From contig VZTI01001772.1 in assembly GCA_013397865.1 (NCBI GenBank), positions 420,983 through 484,982 on the forward strand: a stretch of 64,000 bases of DNA, written 5' to 3'. Shown piece by piece: positions 12,743-25,100 of this stretch. Origin of the DNA: Struthidea cinerea. Taxonomy: Eukaryota; Chordata; Aves; Passeriformes; Corcoracidae. A model generated the notes under the pieces. It did no database searches. It was given only the letters and a program-made list of their open reading frames with translations, and was not told where the DNA came from. The position numbers were made by a program, and so were the translations under genes. Each line of letters begins with the position of its first letter. Position 1 is the stretch's first letter.

Positions 12743-15700
12743 AGGGTAAGAATCAAGTATGCCTAAGACTCCTTCAAACATTTCCCCAGATACTTCCTAT
12801 TTTTAATTTGGGCCATCTTCTGCCTAGAGTATAGCACAGCAGAGGTGGATTAGAGGGCATAAATCAATCTCTGTCTGAAATGTAAGAAAGCTGCTTCTGC
12901 TGGACAGCACGTACCACTTTTCAAGGAGACTAGCTGTATGTCTTGCTCCCATTTTCAACAGCTGCTGCACGTGAAAGCTAGGCTGTCTGACCTCAAAACA
13001 AGAAAAGTTTATTTTTTTTCTCCTTGTGACATTTATAACATATATATTAAAAAAATCCATCCAAATAACTCTGCAGAAGACTTTCTGTTTGCTGTCATGA
13101 GATTTAATGGTTATTCTGGTGTGGACAGCTAAATACCAAAGTTTATCTTGGGATCTGTTCGTAGCTGAGAATCTGTGACAGAAGTGGCTCTAATCATGGC
13201 ACCAATTCAAACAAATCCAAAATGTGTGCAAAATATACTCTGATTTGTGATCCCCAATGACCAGCATTCCAGCTTTTGTAAGCATATCTGCACTGTCTTA
13301 GAACATATTAATAAAAATACCTGAAACAGTGCACCTCTTCACTAACGGTGTTTTTCAAGTTTAAATCCTATTTCTGTTGTTCCATAAGCTTAAATAACTT
13401 CCATTGTACTTTAAATATCCATCGTATTAGCCAGTTTGCTAGTGTCAAAATCAAAAATCAATTTATATGTAATAATTGTTTCAATTTGATGACCATTAAT
13501 TACTAAAGTGATAAACTTACGGATAAATCCTCATGTATCTATGCATAATTGTATTCATGTACACGTATTGTGAAATATGATGACTTCATATATTTAAACT
13601 AAGTCACAAAAACATCTAGGATACTGGAATACCTCTAAATAGAAAATTGTTAAAAGCACAGTCTGTTAGGATACTGTGTTTCTGCAGTGAATTTAAATTC
13701 ACTCACCAGAAGGTGCCAGTCTTGGTCCATAAACCCAAGAATCTAGTAATTGCATTTTAGTAAATTCTATTATGGGGGTTTCAGTGGAAACGAAAAGCAC
13801 AGAGTTCTGGTGTAAAAGAAGGCAGCAGCTAATGAACGCTGAAGGTAGAACACAAAACAAATTCCAGACCAAACATAATACTCCATAACAAATGTATGAA
13901 AAAGATTAATCATTCTTCACTGATTTTTTACACTGATGTAAAAATAATATGGTCCCCATGAAGGAAGAGACAGGGGAAATGGTAGATTGTAGGCTGCACT
14001 TATAGAAGACATTTATTTCTTCAGCTTATGTGCACTTGCTTTTAATCTTTATATTTTTTATTTTTATATTTTGATTGTTGTGGAATAAGTATGGATCATT
14101 ATAGCCAAGAGGTTTTAGACTGTGAAGTACTGAGCTTTATATGTTGAAATTGATTTTATTCTTTGAACGTGTCACCATAGACATATATCCAAGTACCCTC
14201 AGCAATATGTGTAAACTGACTTTTGTTCCAAATGCTATAGATCCTTCTCTTATTTTATATAAGATCAAAGAATAAGCCTAAAGCCTGGAAAGTCATAATG
14301 TGGCACTCCTGCACACTACTTTTACATAGTTCATGCAAACACAGTAATCATAACTTTTTATATAGGCATAGCTTTGAGAGCACTTGCTTACTTTGCCACA
14401 ATTTTCATGCTTTTTCAGGATTCAGACTTCTTCCTTGCTCAAAATTTTTTCCCTTTCTGTGCATCACAACAGAGCAATGCTCAATGCATGCATCTCTAGG
14501 CTGTTTCTTGCCCTGCTGCTTCAGTCTAACTGCTGTGCTACCCTAGTGAAGCATGTAGTGAAAATATCTAGATACACGGATAGATGCCTGAGATTTCCTG
14601 TGGTTTGGAGTCTATCATGTAGGCTGTCATAGAGTCTGACAGAGTTTGAGAGTTGCAGCATGGACTAACAGCTTCATCCTGAATTTATGCCAGTAATTAG
14701 ACTATCACAAGTACCACATGTCATTTTTCTGATAAAGAAATAGGAGAACAAGGAGCTGTGAAGAGGAGAAAAAATTACATTCATCTTGTTTTCTCAGAAA
14801 CATTGAATAAACCATGACAAAATGGATCTGTTTCTGTTCTCCAGCAGTTAATGAAATGAGATGCTATGAAAACAGCCTGTAAATATTAAAAAAACCCCAA
14901 ATTTCAAATACATATCTGAATTCTCAAGAGCAGAACCAATGGAAGTTGGGTTGGAAAATTAGTTTACTTTGAGTACAGTGTAATTATGAAAGAAAGACAT
15001 TTTCCCACACACCTTTGTGAAACCAAGTAGTTAAATATTTTCCAGATAAACTTCTTGGGTCAGGTCATTTCACAACTTTGATATAAGACACCTAAAGAGC
15101 AGCAAGTGGCACTTTGCTTTGTTAGTGCTGAACTATTCACCTTAGAATGTTTTTAAGAGGCATAAAATGACTGAAGGGGATCTCTCAAATAAGATGTAAA
15201 ACCTGAAGTCCTCAGCAATTAGATTTCTGAAAGGATCTTTACAATGGCCTGCACAAATTATATCCTATTATTTTCCCTTTTTTTCCTATGTAAATGCACA
15301 GGTGCATCAGTACAAAACCCTACATCTTTCTGTTCGTTTTTCCCAATTACTTTTGATGAATACCCGCTGACAAATTTTAGTTAAACTTGATAGAGCAGAA
15401 GAGGTCTCAAAATCCCCAGACATTTCATGCCAGTAGCTGTCTAGGTAAGGAAGAGAGGTCCCATCAACACTTGAACAAACCCAAAGCACACATAAGGTGT
15501 GCTAGGCACCAGAGAATCAACTTTTCAGGCAAGGGGTTTTTTTCTACATGGTTGGTCCAGAGCCAATAATGCATGTCTTCTCACTGGAGCTTTTCCTCTG
15601 GTTGAGGTAGTCAGGATGGTTCTCGCCTCTGAAGAATCTTGGATGTCTAATAAGAAGTGAGTTTCAACAGCAGCTGTATTAAAATTCACTTACAAAATAA

Positions 15701-17188
15701 ATCAAGCATGAAACACAAATCCGAAGGAATCTAAGCTTCATTAATTCCACTTTCAATACAACAATTTGTTTACTTACAATGATTTCCCTACAGTTTCCCT
15801 GAAACTGCACATAGGAATTTTTTCCCCCTACTTCCTGAAGCTTTGGTACATTTATTCAAAATTTTTATAGATCTTGTAAATTTTGCAGAAATAAAGCATC
15901 TGCAAATTAGTACTTTTGTTTCACTCTTTACCATTGATTTTAATAGGACGATTCAGGAAGGAAGATACTCCTCATTACCGGACTAGAGGTGGGCTTCATC
16001 ACTTCAAATTTGGTGCATTTACAGGGGAGACATCCACATTTGAGCTAATTATAGAAACTCCTTTTATAGTCACTGGAAACAAATAAGTATTTCCAAACTG
16101 TGATTCATCTCCTCCCAAGGTTGACATCTAAAATAGGCCAGATGAATCACTCTCTAGAAGCACTCATTCTCCTCTGACTATAAAGGGAGTTTGGACAAGT
16201 GTCTCACATTCAGATCTTTGCTGTTGCAGAAGTCTAAAGTTAAGTGGCGTGATACAATTTCACACACCTTTTGCTGATCTACAGTGTGCCGTATTAGGTG
16301 TCCCTAACCTGGATGTAACAGCATAGAGTAATGATTATGGATCTTAGCTCTCATAGGTACCTTTTTAAAGACAAGTTTAACTACAAACATTTGTGATTAA
16401 AGAAACAGCACTTTTTGTGTTAGAATGGTAATTATTTCTCCTACACAGAATGCATGGGGCATAATGGTACTTCTGACCTGAAGGAATAATTAGTTAATTG
16501 GGCATTGGGATTTTTCCCTGTATTTTTCTCATAAATCAAAGTCCACTATATAAAGAGGAATAGAGATCCTTGTATAAACCACCATCTAAGCATAATTTTT
16601 TGTCCATCAGGAAAAGTACTAAAAATATCATTAAATGCCACTGGAACTCAGGGAAATAGCCTGATTCAAAGTGCTTAATGTCCAGCAAAAATTGTAGACT
16701 GTTATCTTCCATTTAACTCTCCAAGTGCCTATTTCACATCAGTAAGCAGGCAGATGGCTCTCTTCTCTTTCTACTACATATTTAATTTTCTGTTTTTATC
16801 TACCATGCTTTTTGACTTAAGCTTAAAAATCTTAATTAATGCAAAGCATTGCATATATTTTAAATGTACTCATTAGTACATTTTTTAATATATTTTGGCA
16901 TTTTTTCAGTGGCTATTTTTAATTTACTCATCTTTTATATATTTAGACTAATTTTTTAGGTTTTTTTTTTTATTTCTGATAAGTTACAGAGCATGCCCTG
17001 GCTTTAAAGAAATTAAAGAAATTCTAGTATGATGAGGATAATAAAATGACAAGTATTTGAGATAATATTCACATAGGTATTTCTTGCTTCTCTTTGCCAA
17101 ATGTAGCTTGGAGAAGGGGATGTGACAGCACCATAGAGCATAACTTCATGCCATAATAATGTATCACTGCACCTTTGGTCTTCTAAGA
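12743..17188. other. Non-coding AT-rich sequence, nothing recognised
   Basis: No repeat family or exon was recognised. GC is low and there are long A/T stretches near 13440-13560 and 16790-16980. A moderately complex patch at 16080-16260 could be a conserved element, but nothing in the sequence alone establishes that. Confidence 0.5.
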
Positions 17189-17741
17189 CTAAAGAAACAG
17201 GCATATTTCACAGAAATCTTCATTTGACCTGAATATACAAATCCCTGTATCTCCCTTTTTTAACCTGCCAGATTCACATGGATTGAGAGTGTGTTTGTAG
17301 GCAGGAAGCAAAATCTGTGTCTCACATGAAGAATAAAGAAAGTACAACACCAAGCATGATCCTGTAACAAAATACATGTGAGAAGACAGGAAAAAAGGCA
17401 GATGCATGAACATCTCATTAGGACACCATCCTCCTAACACCCTGGCTGAACACATTAACCTGCATACCATTGTGCATAATCCTATTGACAGCCACATACC
17501 TCCTGCACAACTTACACTAGCAAAGCGTAGCAATAGAACCTGATACTGCAGTGGCTTTACCCCATTTAGTCTCAGTACAGAGGATGACACTCTCACATTC
17601 ACACATTCTAAGAGTGTAATGGGGCCAAGGTCTGGCTTTCTGTGAGATTTTGCTGCTACTGCTGATTGCAGCCAGGTGCAGATTCTGTCACTGGGCTTGC
17701 TAGAGGTGCACCATGTGCTGTGGCAAGCAATCACATGAGAC

Positions 17742-19105
17742 ATATTCACTGATTAGGACTGAGAGATTTCACAAAGGTGATACTGTCATTCTTTCAGGCG
17801 GAGGATATCAGATTTATTGCTTGTGCCTAACATACAGTTACAGGAAAAAGAAAAGCCTGACATTTTCCCACTGACACATTCATCCTTTTTCACGTATGTC
17901 AGATTTATTTAACGTTAGTTGCTGCCAAATCTCATCGCCTGATAGAAGCTAGACTTTTGCTACTCGTCCCCAGGTCCACCCAGCAGCAAGGCTGAGCATG
18001 TTCCCAGTGGGCACACGTGCACACCGTGCATATGCAGATATACACACAGCTGGCAGCACAGACCAACACAGAGAGAAAATGCAGCTCGCACATGATCACA
18101 CACAGTGCCAATGGACTGATCCCTCTCACTCTCTGGCTGAGCAAGATGGAGGCCCATTATTGGGAAAATGTCTATAAACATGTACAATGTGGATCCATCC
18201 AGCACTAGACTCAGACACCCTGCCCAGTGTCAGTCCCTGGATCCCAGATTTCCCAGTGCACATAGAAGCCCTCAATGCTGCAACCCCACTTCGGTTGCTG
18301 GTAGAGACTTCTGCACACAGCAGCACAGGCACAGACACACACACGGATCCCCTGAGCAGCTGGGCTCAAAACCTGGCACTTCCCCAGCAGGAATGCCCTA
18401 GCCACCCCTGCCTCATGCCCACATGCACAAATGGTCTCACAATCAATCTCCAGACTGCACAAACTCTCTGGAAGCTGGATGAAACCTCCTGACCCTCCAT
18501 GAGTCAGCCCACAGACCCTCTGGCCTCTCCAGGAGCCATCTTAGACTAAAGCTCTTAATCTACTCACTGGCTAGCCCTGCTTGATATTCACTGCCCAGCA
18601 CATGCAGATTCCAGTTTGCTGCACTCAGACCCCAAACACACATGCACACAGAAGAGAGAGAACCTCACTCAGGAAAAGATTTAGAAATGGAATTTAATGA
18701 GAAGAGAGGACAGACCATGCTGCTCAGGCACAGGCCATGGCCAGACCAGCATGCTGACCAGCAAGCTGTTTACAGACAACTGACACCTTTTATGTCCTTA
18801 CTTTTCTGTTGTCTCAGTCTTTCTCTGCCCCATTTGATTTTAATGCCTCCCTTTCCCTGCCTTTGATTTCTCCCACAATAACTCTTGAACAACCCCAGGT
18901 TGCTCTTCCCTTGCATCTAACAATGACCCCCATCCTGCAAGACCTGTGGTGATGGTGCTCACCAAGATATCCCTGTGAAGAGATGGGTCAGGGCAGGGAC
19001 TCATGTCTCTGACTGGGGCACTGAGGCTCGCTCCCCCACTGCCCTCTGCCTCTGCTTTGCTCTGTGTGCATGGGAGATGAGCTTTATGTGCCTTAACAAT
19101 ATTCA
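17742..19105 (-). mobile_element. Probable minus-strand LTR element, extent unresolved
   Basis: This block is richer in GC and in CA/TG dinucleotides than its surroundings. The right edge reads, on the minus strand, TGTTAAGGCACATAAAGCTC, a good LTR start, directly after a 7 bp word (ATATTCA on the plus strand, 19099-19105). A TATA-like CATAAAAGG (about 18790-18798) and an ATTAAA signal (about 18697) follow in minus-strand order, as in U3 and R. The same ATATTCA occurs at 18584-18590 and at 17742-17748. The element is therefore either 508 bp (18591-19098) or about 1350 bp (17749-19098). In both cases the minus-strand end reads CAG next to the repeat rather than a clean CA. The composition of 17.9-18.6 kb argues for the longer form or for two adjacent elements. 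Confidence 0.5.
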
Positions 19106-21589
19106 ATTCTTTTTTTCAAATCAGGGTAAGATACACCATCTTTAAAAAAGATAAAAACTGCTCTCATTCAGATAAAAACTATACTCCAGAGCTGTCAGAG
19201 TAGGATTAATCTACATTTCTTCCTCTATTTTTTTTCATCATCTCTTCTCTGGTTGGCAGATATAGAGAGGACATGAAAGTCTTGAGCAGAATTTCAAAGC
19301 ATAAAGCACACCAAAATACAGGAAACTAAGGTACTCCAGCCACCCAAAGAAAAGTTACATACATCTTTTAGTACTTAAGGAAGTAGGTGCCACTGCTTCC
19401 TGTGATTCACATGCTTCCAGTGGTGTGGGATCTGTTGCACGGCTATTGGTTCCACTTCACTCACATTTCTTGTAAGGACTGAGTTCACATCACATAAAAA
19501 GTATAGTATTAGACACAGATGAAGGACACTTTTTGCAGCACAGAACAGACAGTCTTTGCCAGTGAGAGTAGCATTCCTGAAAGTTGTGTGACATCCAAAG
19601 CCATGATTATAGATTGACAAATCCTCTGAAGAAAGAACAGGTGTCTATCTTCAACTAAGGCCAGGTTACAGTCTAGGAGAAAAATGATCAGTCCTGTCAG
19701 TCTGATAGTGAAATAGAAAAACAAAGAATTATGGAAGGGAAAGGTCAACTTTTGCATGAAGCATTAAACTGAAGGTCTGTGTCACTCTGCACTCAGCCTG
19801 CACTCAGACCTTGGAGAAGGTTAACCCAGACATTTTTTATGTTCAGGTTTCACAGTTCAGTGTTGAATACTTGGGATCAAAGGAACACACCACCAAATTG
19901 AGCTAATCAAAGGAAAACACATTTAGAATTTTTTAATGCAATCAGAAGAGAAAGAGCTAACCTATGTGTGAATATCCATGACTATTGCAATTTTTCTTAG
20001 AAACTGGTGTGGATGCCTTCACATGTTCTCAATTATAAAATAAATTGATTCTCTATTTTAGTAATTAAAGTCAATCTAATAATTAAGCATGAGAAGTGAG
20101 TCTGCTGGCGTGCATTCTAAGAGAGTTCATTAGATATACCTATTTTGATGATGGTGGCTTTACATTTAAATTGAAAAGTAGTTTAAGCTGTGAAAAAATG
20201 TGCCATAATTACCCTGAAAAATTACAATGTTTCTCTAAGACCAGATGCACCAAGACCTTCACTGCAAAGGTGACTACTTAAATCAGTGAATGTTTTCAAA
20301 TTTGTAATAGCTCAGGCAAAATTGTTTGAACATTTAACATTTACCCATAGCATCTTAAAGATAGCAGTATGAATTATACTGATTATAAGATACAGACCTT
20401 TAAGTTAACAGAAGTGTAACATGAGAAATTCATGCCTTGAAGGACCTTATGCAGATAGGAATTGATGGATGGGACTGTACATAGAGTTTTCTGATGGCTG
20501 AGCCCGGGGGCATGCTATGTCACTCACATGTGTACAGTACTACGTTGCTGCCAGAGATTTTATTTCTACTGACTGCTTTCCTTTTTCTCTGTTGCAAATG
20601 ACATGTTCCAGGCTGCCTTTCACTCCAGGTACCGCATGAAGAAACAGGAGGCAGAGCCCCAGCAATCCTTAGTTTGTGGCTTGACAAGTCAGCAAATTGT
20701 GAGAAAAGACATAGACATTTAATTACATCTTCCACTCTGTAAATCCCCCCAAATTTACAAGTGTACACTTCGTTTACATGTTTGCTGTTAAAATCAACTT
20801 GATGCTCAGTGTTGAGAAACTAGTGAAGGCTTGTTGCTGTCGTGCCTACACTTACAGTCTTGGCATAATTGTGTCTTTCAGAAAACTACATCTATTGTGT
20901 TTGGCTGAGCATACTGACACTTCAGAGAACCTTCTATGAATGCCAAGCCCGTACTTAAATGTGCTTGTGCTCTTCTCTTTCAATTTATTTAGGTACCTGA
21001 AAACCTCTGCAGAAATGACTGAGTAATTGTCTCATTGTAAAATTGTAGTCCTTTTGGGGGACAAAAAGCTGCTCAAACCAGCTAATGCTTACATCAATGT
21101 GACCATATTAATTACAGGAGAGCCATTTAGTATTGAAGGTGTTATTGTTCACACTTCAAAAATATTCTTATACATACACATGCTTTTTAAATTTTTGCAT
21201 TATAATTATGTATTACTATTGGATTTGTGGTTAATTTTCTACATCTTATATCATAAAACTAAGCTTTGGGAATTGGAGAAAAATGTCTTTTGATAACGCC
21301 AAAGATAGATAGGGCTGAATTATTTGCTTCTGAACTAATCTGATCTCCCTTGATTAGGACAAATCAGAGCATTGCATGTACAAGGCATGTAGGACTGGGG
21401 TTAAGTAGCACTTAGCAGCACATTAAGGCCAAAAACTGTGGTCAGTTACAGTGCTTTTTGGTCATTGACTGAGTGTCTTTACCAGTGATTTATCCATATG
21501 ATTTTGTGCATGTAGCTAGGATAATGGGTAAAAGCAATTTTTCTGTGTGCCATGTAGCATTTGTTCCAATGTGACTCATCAGTCTACTG
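19106..21589. other. Non-coding sequence, nothing recognised
   Basis: No repeat family, RNA gene or exon-like stretch was recognised. Short frames are compatible with chance. Confidence 0.5.
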
Positions 21590-21850
21590 TGCAGAGCAAT
21601 GATACCTCAACCAGGCTGATATTTTTAAAGCTAATGAGCCACTGATTGCTATCCGAGTGACTGAAGCTAACAAGACATGTTCTCTTCCAGTGATTTATAG
21701 TGATGAATTAATTAATATGATCCCAAATTCCATCTCCAGTAAAATACGTGCCTTTCCTGCCAGCTTCATAACACTGAGCAAATACCGGATATGTAAATGA
21801 ATATGAATGAAGCTTTGTTAATGGTATGTCAATGTTCAAATGACACCCTG
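21590..21850. promoter_or_regulatory. Candidate conserved non-coding element
   Basis: A complex, non-repetitive, frame-less stretch with clustered homeodomain, POU and SOX-type words: GAATTAATTAATATGATC, ATATGTAAATGAATATGAAT and CTTTGTTAATGG. It lies between simple AT-rich sequences. This is a composition-based suspicion only; conservation in other birds or mammals has not been tested. It might be ordinary unique DNA. Confidence 0.22.
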
Positions 21851-22392
21851 TGAATGTGTCCATACATATACTTTAAATATAAAGGTGAATAAAAAATATT
21901 AGAAGGGGAAAACTGATAACAGAATTCTGTGTGGATGAAATCAGGAAGGACTAGAGAAATAACACATTTCTCTCAAGGTATCTCTAAAGAAATAGTATAT
22001 GTCTTCCAGCAATAGTGAATGGAGACCATTTCTAGCTTCCTCCTCCCTTCAGAAATGCTGTTTTAGAAGTTGCAGCTTTTGAACCATTAGAAGTTTAAGC
22101 ACTGGTGTTAAGCTTTTCTCATGACTGGGCAAATTACGTTGTATCCTTTTATGCTGATCTGTACAAGACAGCTCTGAAGACTGTCACCATGATGACACAG
22201 GATTTGAGTGTATCCCAACACTAATGCCTGTGCATCACCCATTGCATCCTGCTTTCCTGAGCATACACCCTATGACCTGGAAACCATAAGGCTCTACCAT
22301 CAGTGTGGTCATATTCAGAAGGTGAAAAAGGAAGAAGTTTCTTGATTTTAAAAGGGTAGATTTAGGCTGTAACCTCCTTTTTGCTTTCTTTT

Positions 22393-22419
22393 TTCCCCTT
22401 CCCCTTCCCCTTCCCCTTC
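22393..22419 (-). repeat. (TTCCCC)n tract; minus strand is G-quadruplex capable
   Basis: Four runs of four cytosines (22395-22398, 22401-22404, 22407-22410, 22413-22416) are separated by TT. The minus strand therefore carries four G4 runs with two-base AA loops, which satisfies the standard intramolecular G-quadruplex pattern. No gene start is visible next to it. Confidence 0.9.
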
Positions 22420-24060
22420 TCAATTTGGTCCCAAATTAGTGTTACATCATCCCCAGCTTTACAAATTGCTGAATGAAATATCATAGTGTGAAACTAAGTA
22501 TATGCAGATGGAGAACATGTCAAAAATACTCAAGACACTAATAATATAGATGACTAACACTGGGAATACTTTTAAAAAATATTTTCAAGAGGGAGGGATA
22601 CTGTAATATTTATCTTTTGTGATCATTTCGGCTTATTTTTTTTCAGAAAAGAAACACCTTTCTGAACAGGTCACAAATAAAACAGGTAAGATAAGTCACA
22701 GATAAGGTTTTATATTTCCAGTATAGTTCTGAAAGATTTGGGTTTTTCTAAGCTGATGTTTATATTGTATTACTAATTTGATAAAGTCATTCTTCTTGCA
22801 TGTCACTCAGGAATGCCAAGATATCACAGACAACAGTGAACAACATTCATTAGTTTTTTGGGGGGTTTGGTATTAGTTATACAACTTTTTGCAATATTCT
22901 CAATTCCTCTGCTTTAATATTATTTTATTGCAATTTAATACTGCAATATTTAATCTAGCTATAATACTGGAAAATATATCACTGTGAGTTACTCAGTATT
23001 AAGCATCTGATTAAGGTGGTTCCATCCTTGTCTCCTCTGATGCTAAGATTAAGTGGAACATTATGGATGATTGATTGTGGTATTTTTCATAGAGAACTTG
23101 ACAGCCTTGGGATGAAATAGGGTGTTCTTTACTGAAGCCACTCTGAGGGAAAAAAAAACCAGGAACCAACATAAGGAATTGCTTCATCAAAATTCTCTCT
23201 CATAATTTTATTGTGAGTTCTTAGGTTAAGAGTATTTTCTTGTTGTAGCTATTCTGTGTTCTGATTCTGGAAAATTAGATACAAATCTAAACTTTCAATA
23301 AAGAGCAATCTGATTGCTGTGGTTTTAGAAAGCAATTTTTAAGCAGATGTGTTTTGAACAAATACAAAAATAATGACAAATTTAAGAGGTGATGGAGATT
23401 TTCAACAGTTCCATTTAAAAACTGAGATCCATATATCAAATCTCCTGTTCCTAGGAGTATAACTTTTGAATGTTTGAATTTTTGAAGAACTTTAAGCTTT
23501 TTCTTTCACTTCTTCCATTAAAATACTTAGGAGAAACTGAGTTTGTGTAGAAAGGTACATTAACCACACACATTTCTATATTTAATAATTAAGTATCTCG
23601 GAACAAAACTTTAAGCCAAGTAAGTGGTCATGTATACATGTACATCCACACATTCCCTCATTTCAGAAAATACAAAATCAATCTGAGCCATTGTTGCTCC
23701 ACATTGGGAATAGAGAGTGAAACTGAAGTCTGTTGGCACCTGTTGCATTCAATAAGGTGAGAAGCAAAAAATCAGTTTGTAGATGTGTCTCTTGACCTTG
23801 AACACTATTGTGGCTGAAAGAATGCCTCAACCAGTGCAGTGTCTTCTCGAGAATCAGCTATTTTAACATGATTGTAACAAAGGCCTGTTTTCACTCCATC
23901 TTTTCAATGAGGAAAGAAAAAAGTCAAGTACACTGGATATAGACACAGCCACAGAGTGGCAAGTAGCTAGTTGTTCCTTAATGTGTATTAATTAAATAGT
24001 AATCTTATTATTTAGCTCACTGAAAAGCCAGTAAACATACACTACTAAACCTTCTGTAAT
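22420..24060. other. Non-coding AT-rich sequence, nothing recognised
   Basis: No recognised repeat family or exon. Several T-rich and A-rich patches. Confidence 0.5.
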
Positions 24061-24490
24061 ATACTTTAGCTTAATTCCTTCCCTTCTCTCTCTTTTAAGC
24101 TTAGTCATTAGGATATTTCTTTTTTCATGTAAAACACTGCACTTCAAATGGGATTACAATAATTAAATTAAAATGCAAAATCCAAAGCATAAATAAGACT
24201 GCCAGTAAGTAGGCAATAACTTCTTTTCTTTTTAATTCTTTCCCCCTCCTTGTACCCCTTTAATGTTTTTCATTTTCTCCCTAATAAGTTCTCCTCTGAA
24301 TTGTTTCCAAGATCTTTGGCATTTTGTTTGCATGATGAAAATTAGCAAAACAATCCCTATTGCTTTTTACCAAACGCCTGATCATTAATGCATCTAATTA
24401 AATTATGCTTAATATTTTACTGCGCAAATTTATCCCCTGAAGCTTTTTCAGTTCCTCAACCTCAGCTTGAAATTCATTTGAACTTGAAAC
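24061..24490. promoter_or_regulatory. Candidate conserved non-coding element
   Basis: The core at about 24300-24470 has no open frame and is not a simple repeat. It packs developmental-enhancer-like words closely: TTTGTTTGCATGATG (FOX and octamer-like), TGATCATTAATGCATC, CTAATTAAATTATGC (homeodomain) and ACTGCGCAAATTTATC. It ends shortly before the LTR at 24567. The claim rests on motif density alone, with no alignment. Confidence 0.25.
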
Positions 24491-24566
24491 AATAGAGGAT
24501 GTCTCACAAAGGTCAGATGTATGAATGCAATACATAAATAATATGTATCATCATTCCCTGGTGTAC

Positions 24567-25100
24567 TGAATCTGGCTGGGATGGAGTTAACTTTCCTACA
24601 CAGTGCCGTGTTTTGCATTTGTGGCTAAACCAGAGCTGAGAACACACCAGTGTTTTGGCTATTGCTGAGCTGGGCTCTCAACATCAGGGCTTTCCCTGCA
24701 ACCTCTACCCTGATGGCCAGTAGGCTGGATGTGTGGAAGTGACACAGCTGGGACAGCTGACCCGAACCGACCTAAGGGATACCCCAAATCATATGATGTC
24801 TCACTCAGCAATAAAAGTTGAAGGAAATGAGGAGGAGCGGGAGCAGCTGAGGTAATGGCATTTGTTATCCAAAACAACCCATACTCAGAATCTGCTTCCT
24901 AGGACATGTCTGGACATCTGTCCATCAATAGGGCTGAGTGAACAAATTCCTGTTCTAGTTTTGCTTCTGCACACAACTTTTACTTTACATAGTAAAGTGC
25001 CTTAATCTCAAGCCGTGAGTTTTTTCACGTTATTTTCTCTCCTGTTCCAAGGGCAAATGAGAGAGCAGTTGGTGATAGGCAGCCAAGGTCAACCCATGAA
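24567..25100 (+). mobile_element. Old ERV LTR (ERVL-like avian family), plus strand
   Basis: The sequence begins TGAATCTGGCTGGGATGGAG and continues with CAGTGCCGTGTTTTGCATTT, GGGACAGCTGACCCGAACCG, a CATATGATGTC word and an AATAAAA signal at 24810-24816. Later come TTGCTTCTGCACACAAC and CTTAATCTCAAGCCGTGAG, and it fades out near CAACCCATGA. This order matches a common avian solo LTR that I recognise from memory, and the copy at 33695-34242 (opposite strand) shares its architecture. No exact flanking duplication is visible and the copy is diverged, so it is older than the LTRs with clean duplications. No internal retroviral genes follow. The class (ERVL) is inferred. Confidence 0.75.
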
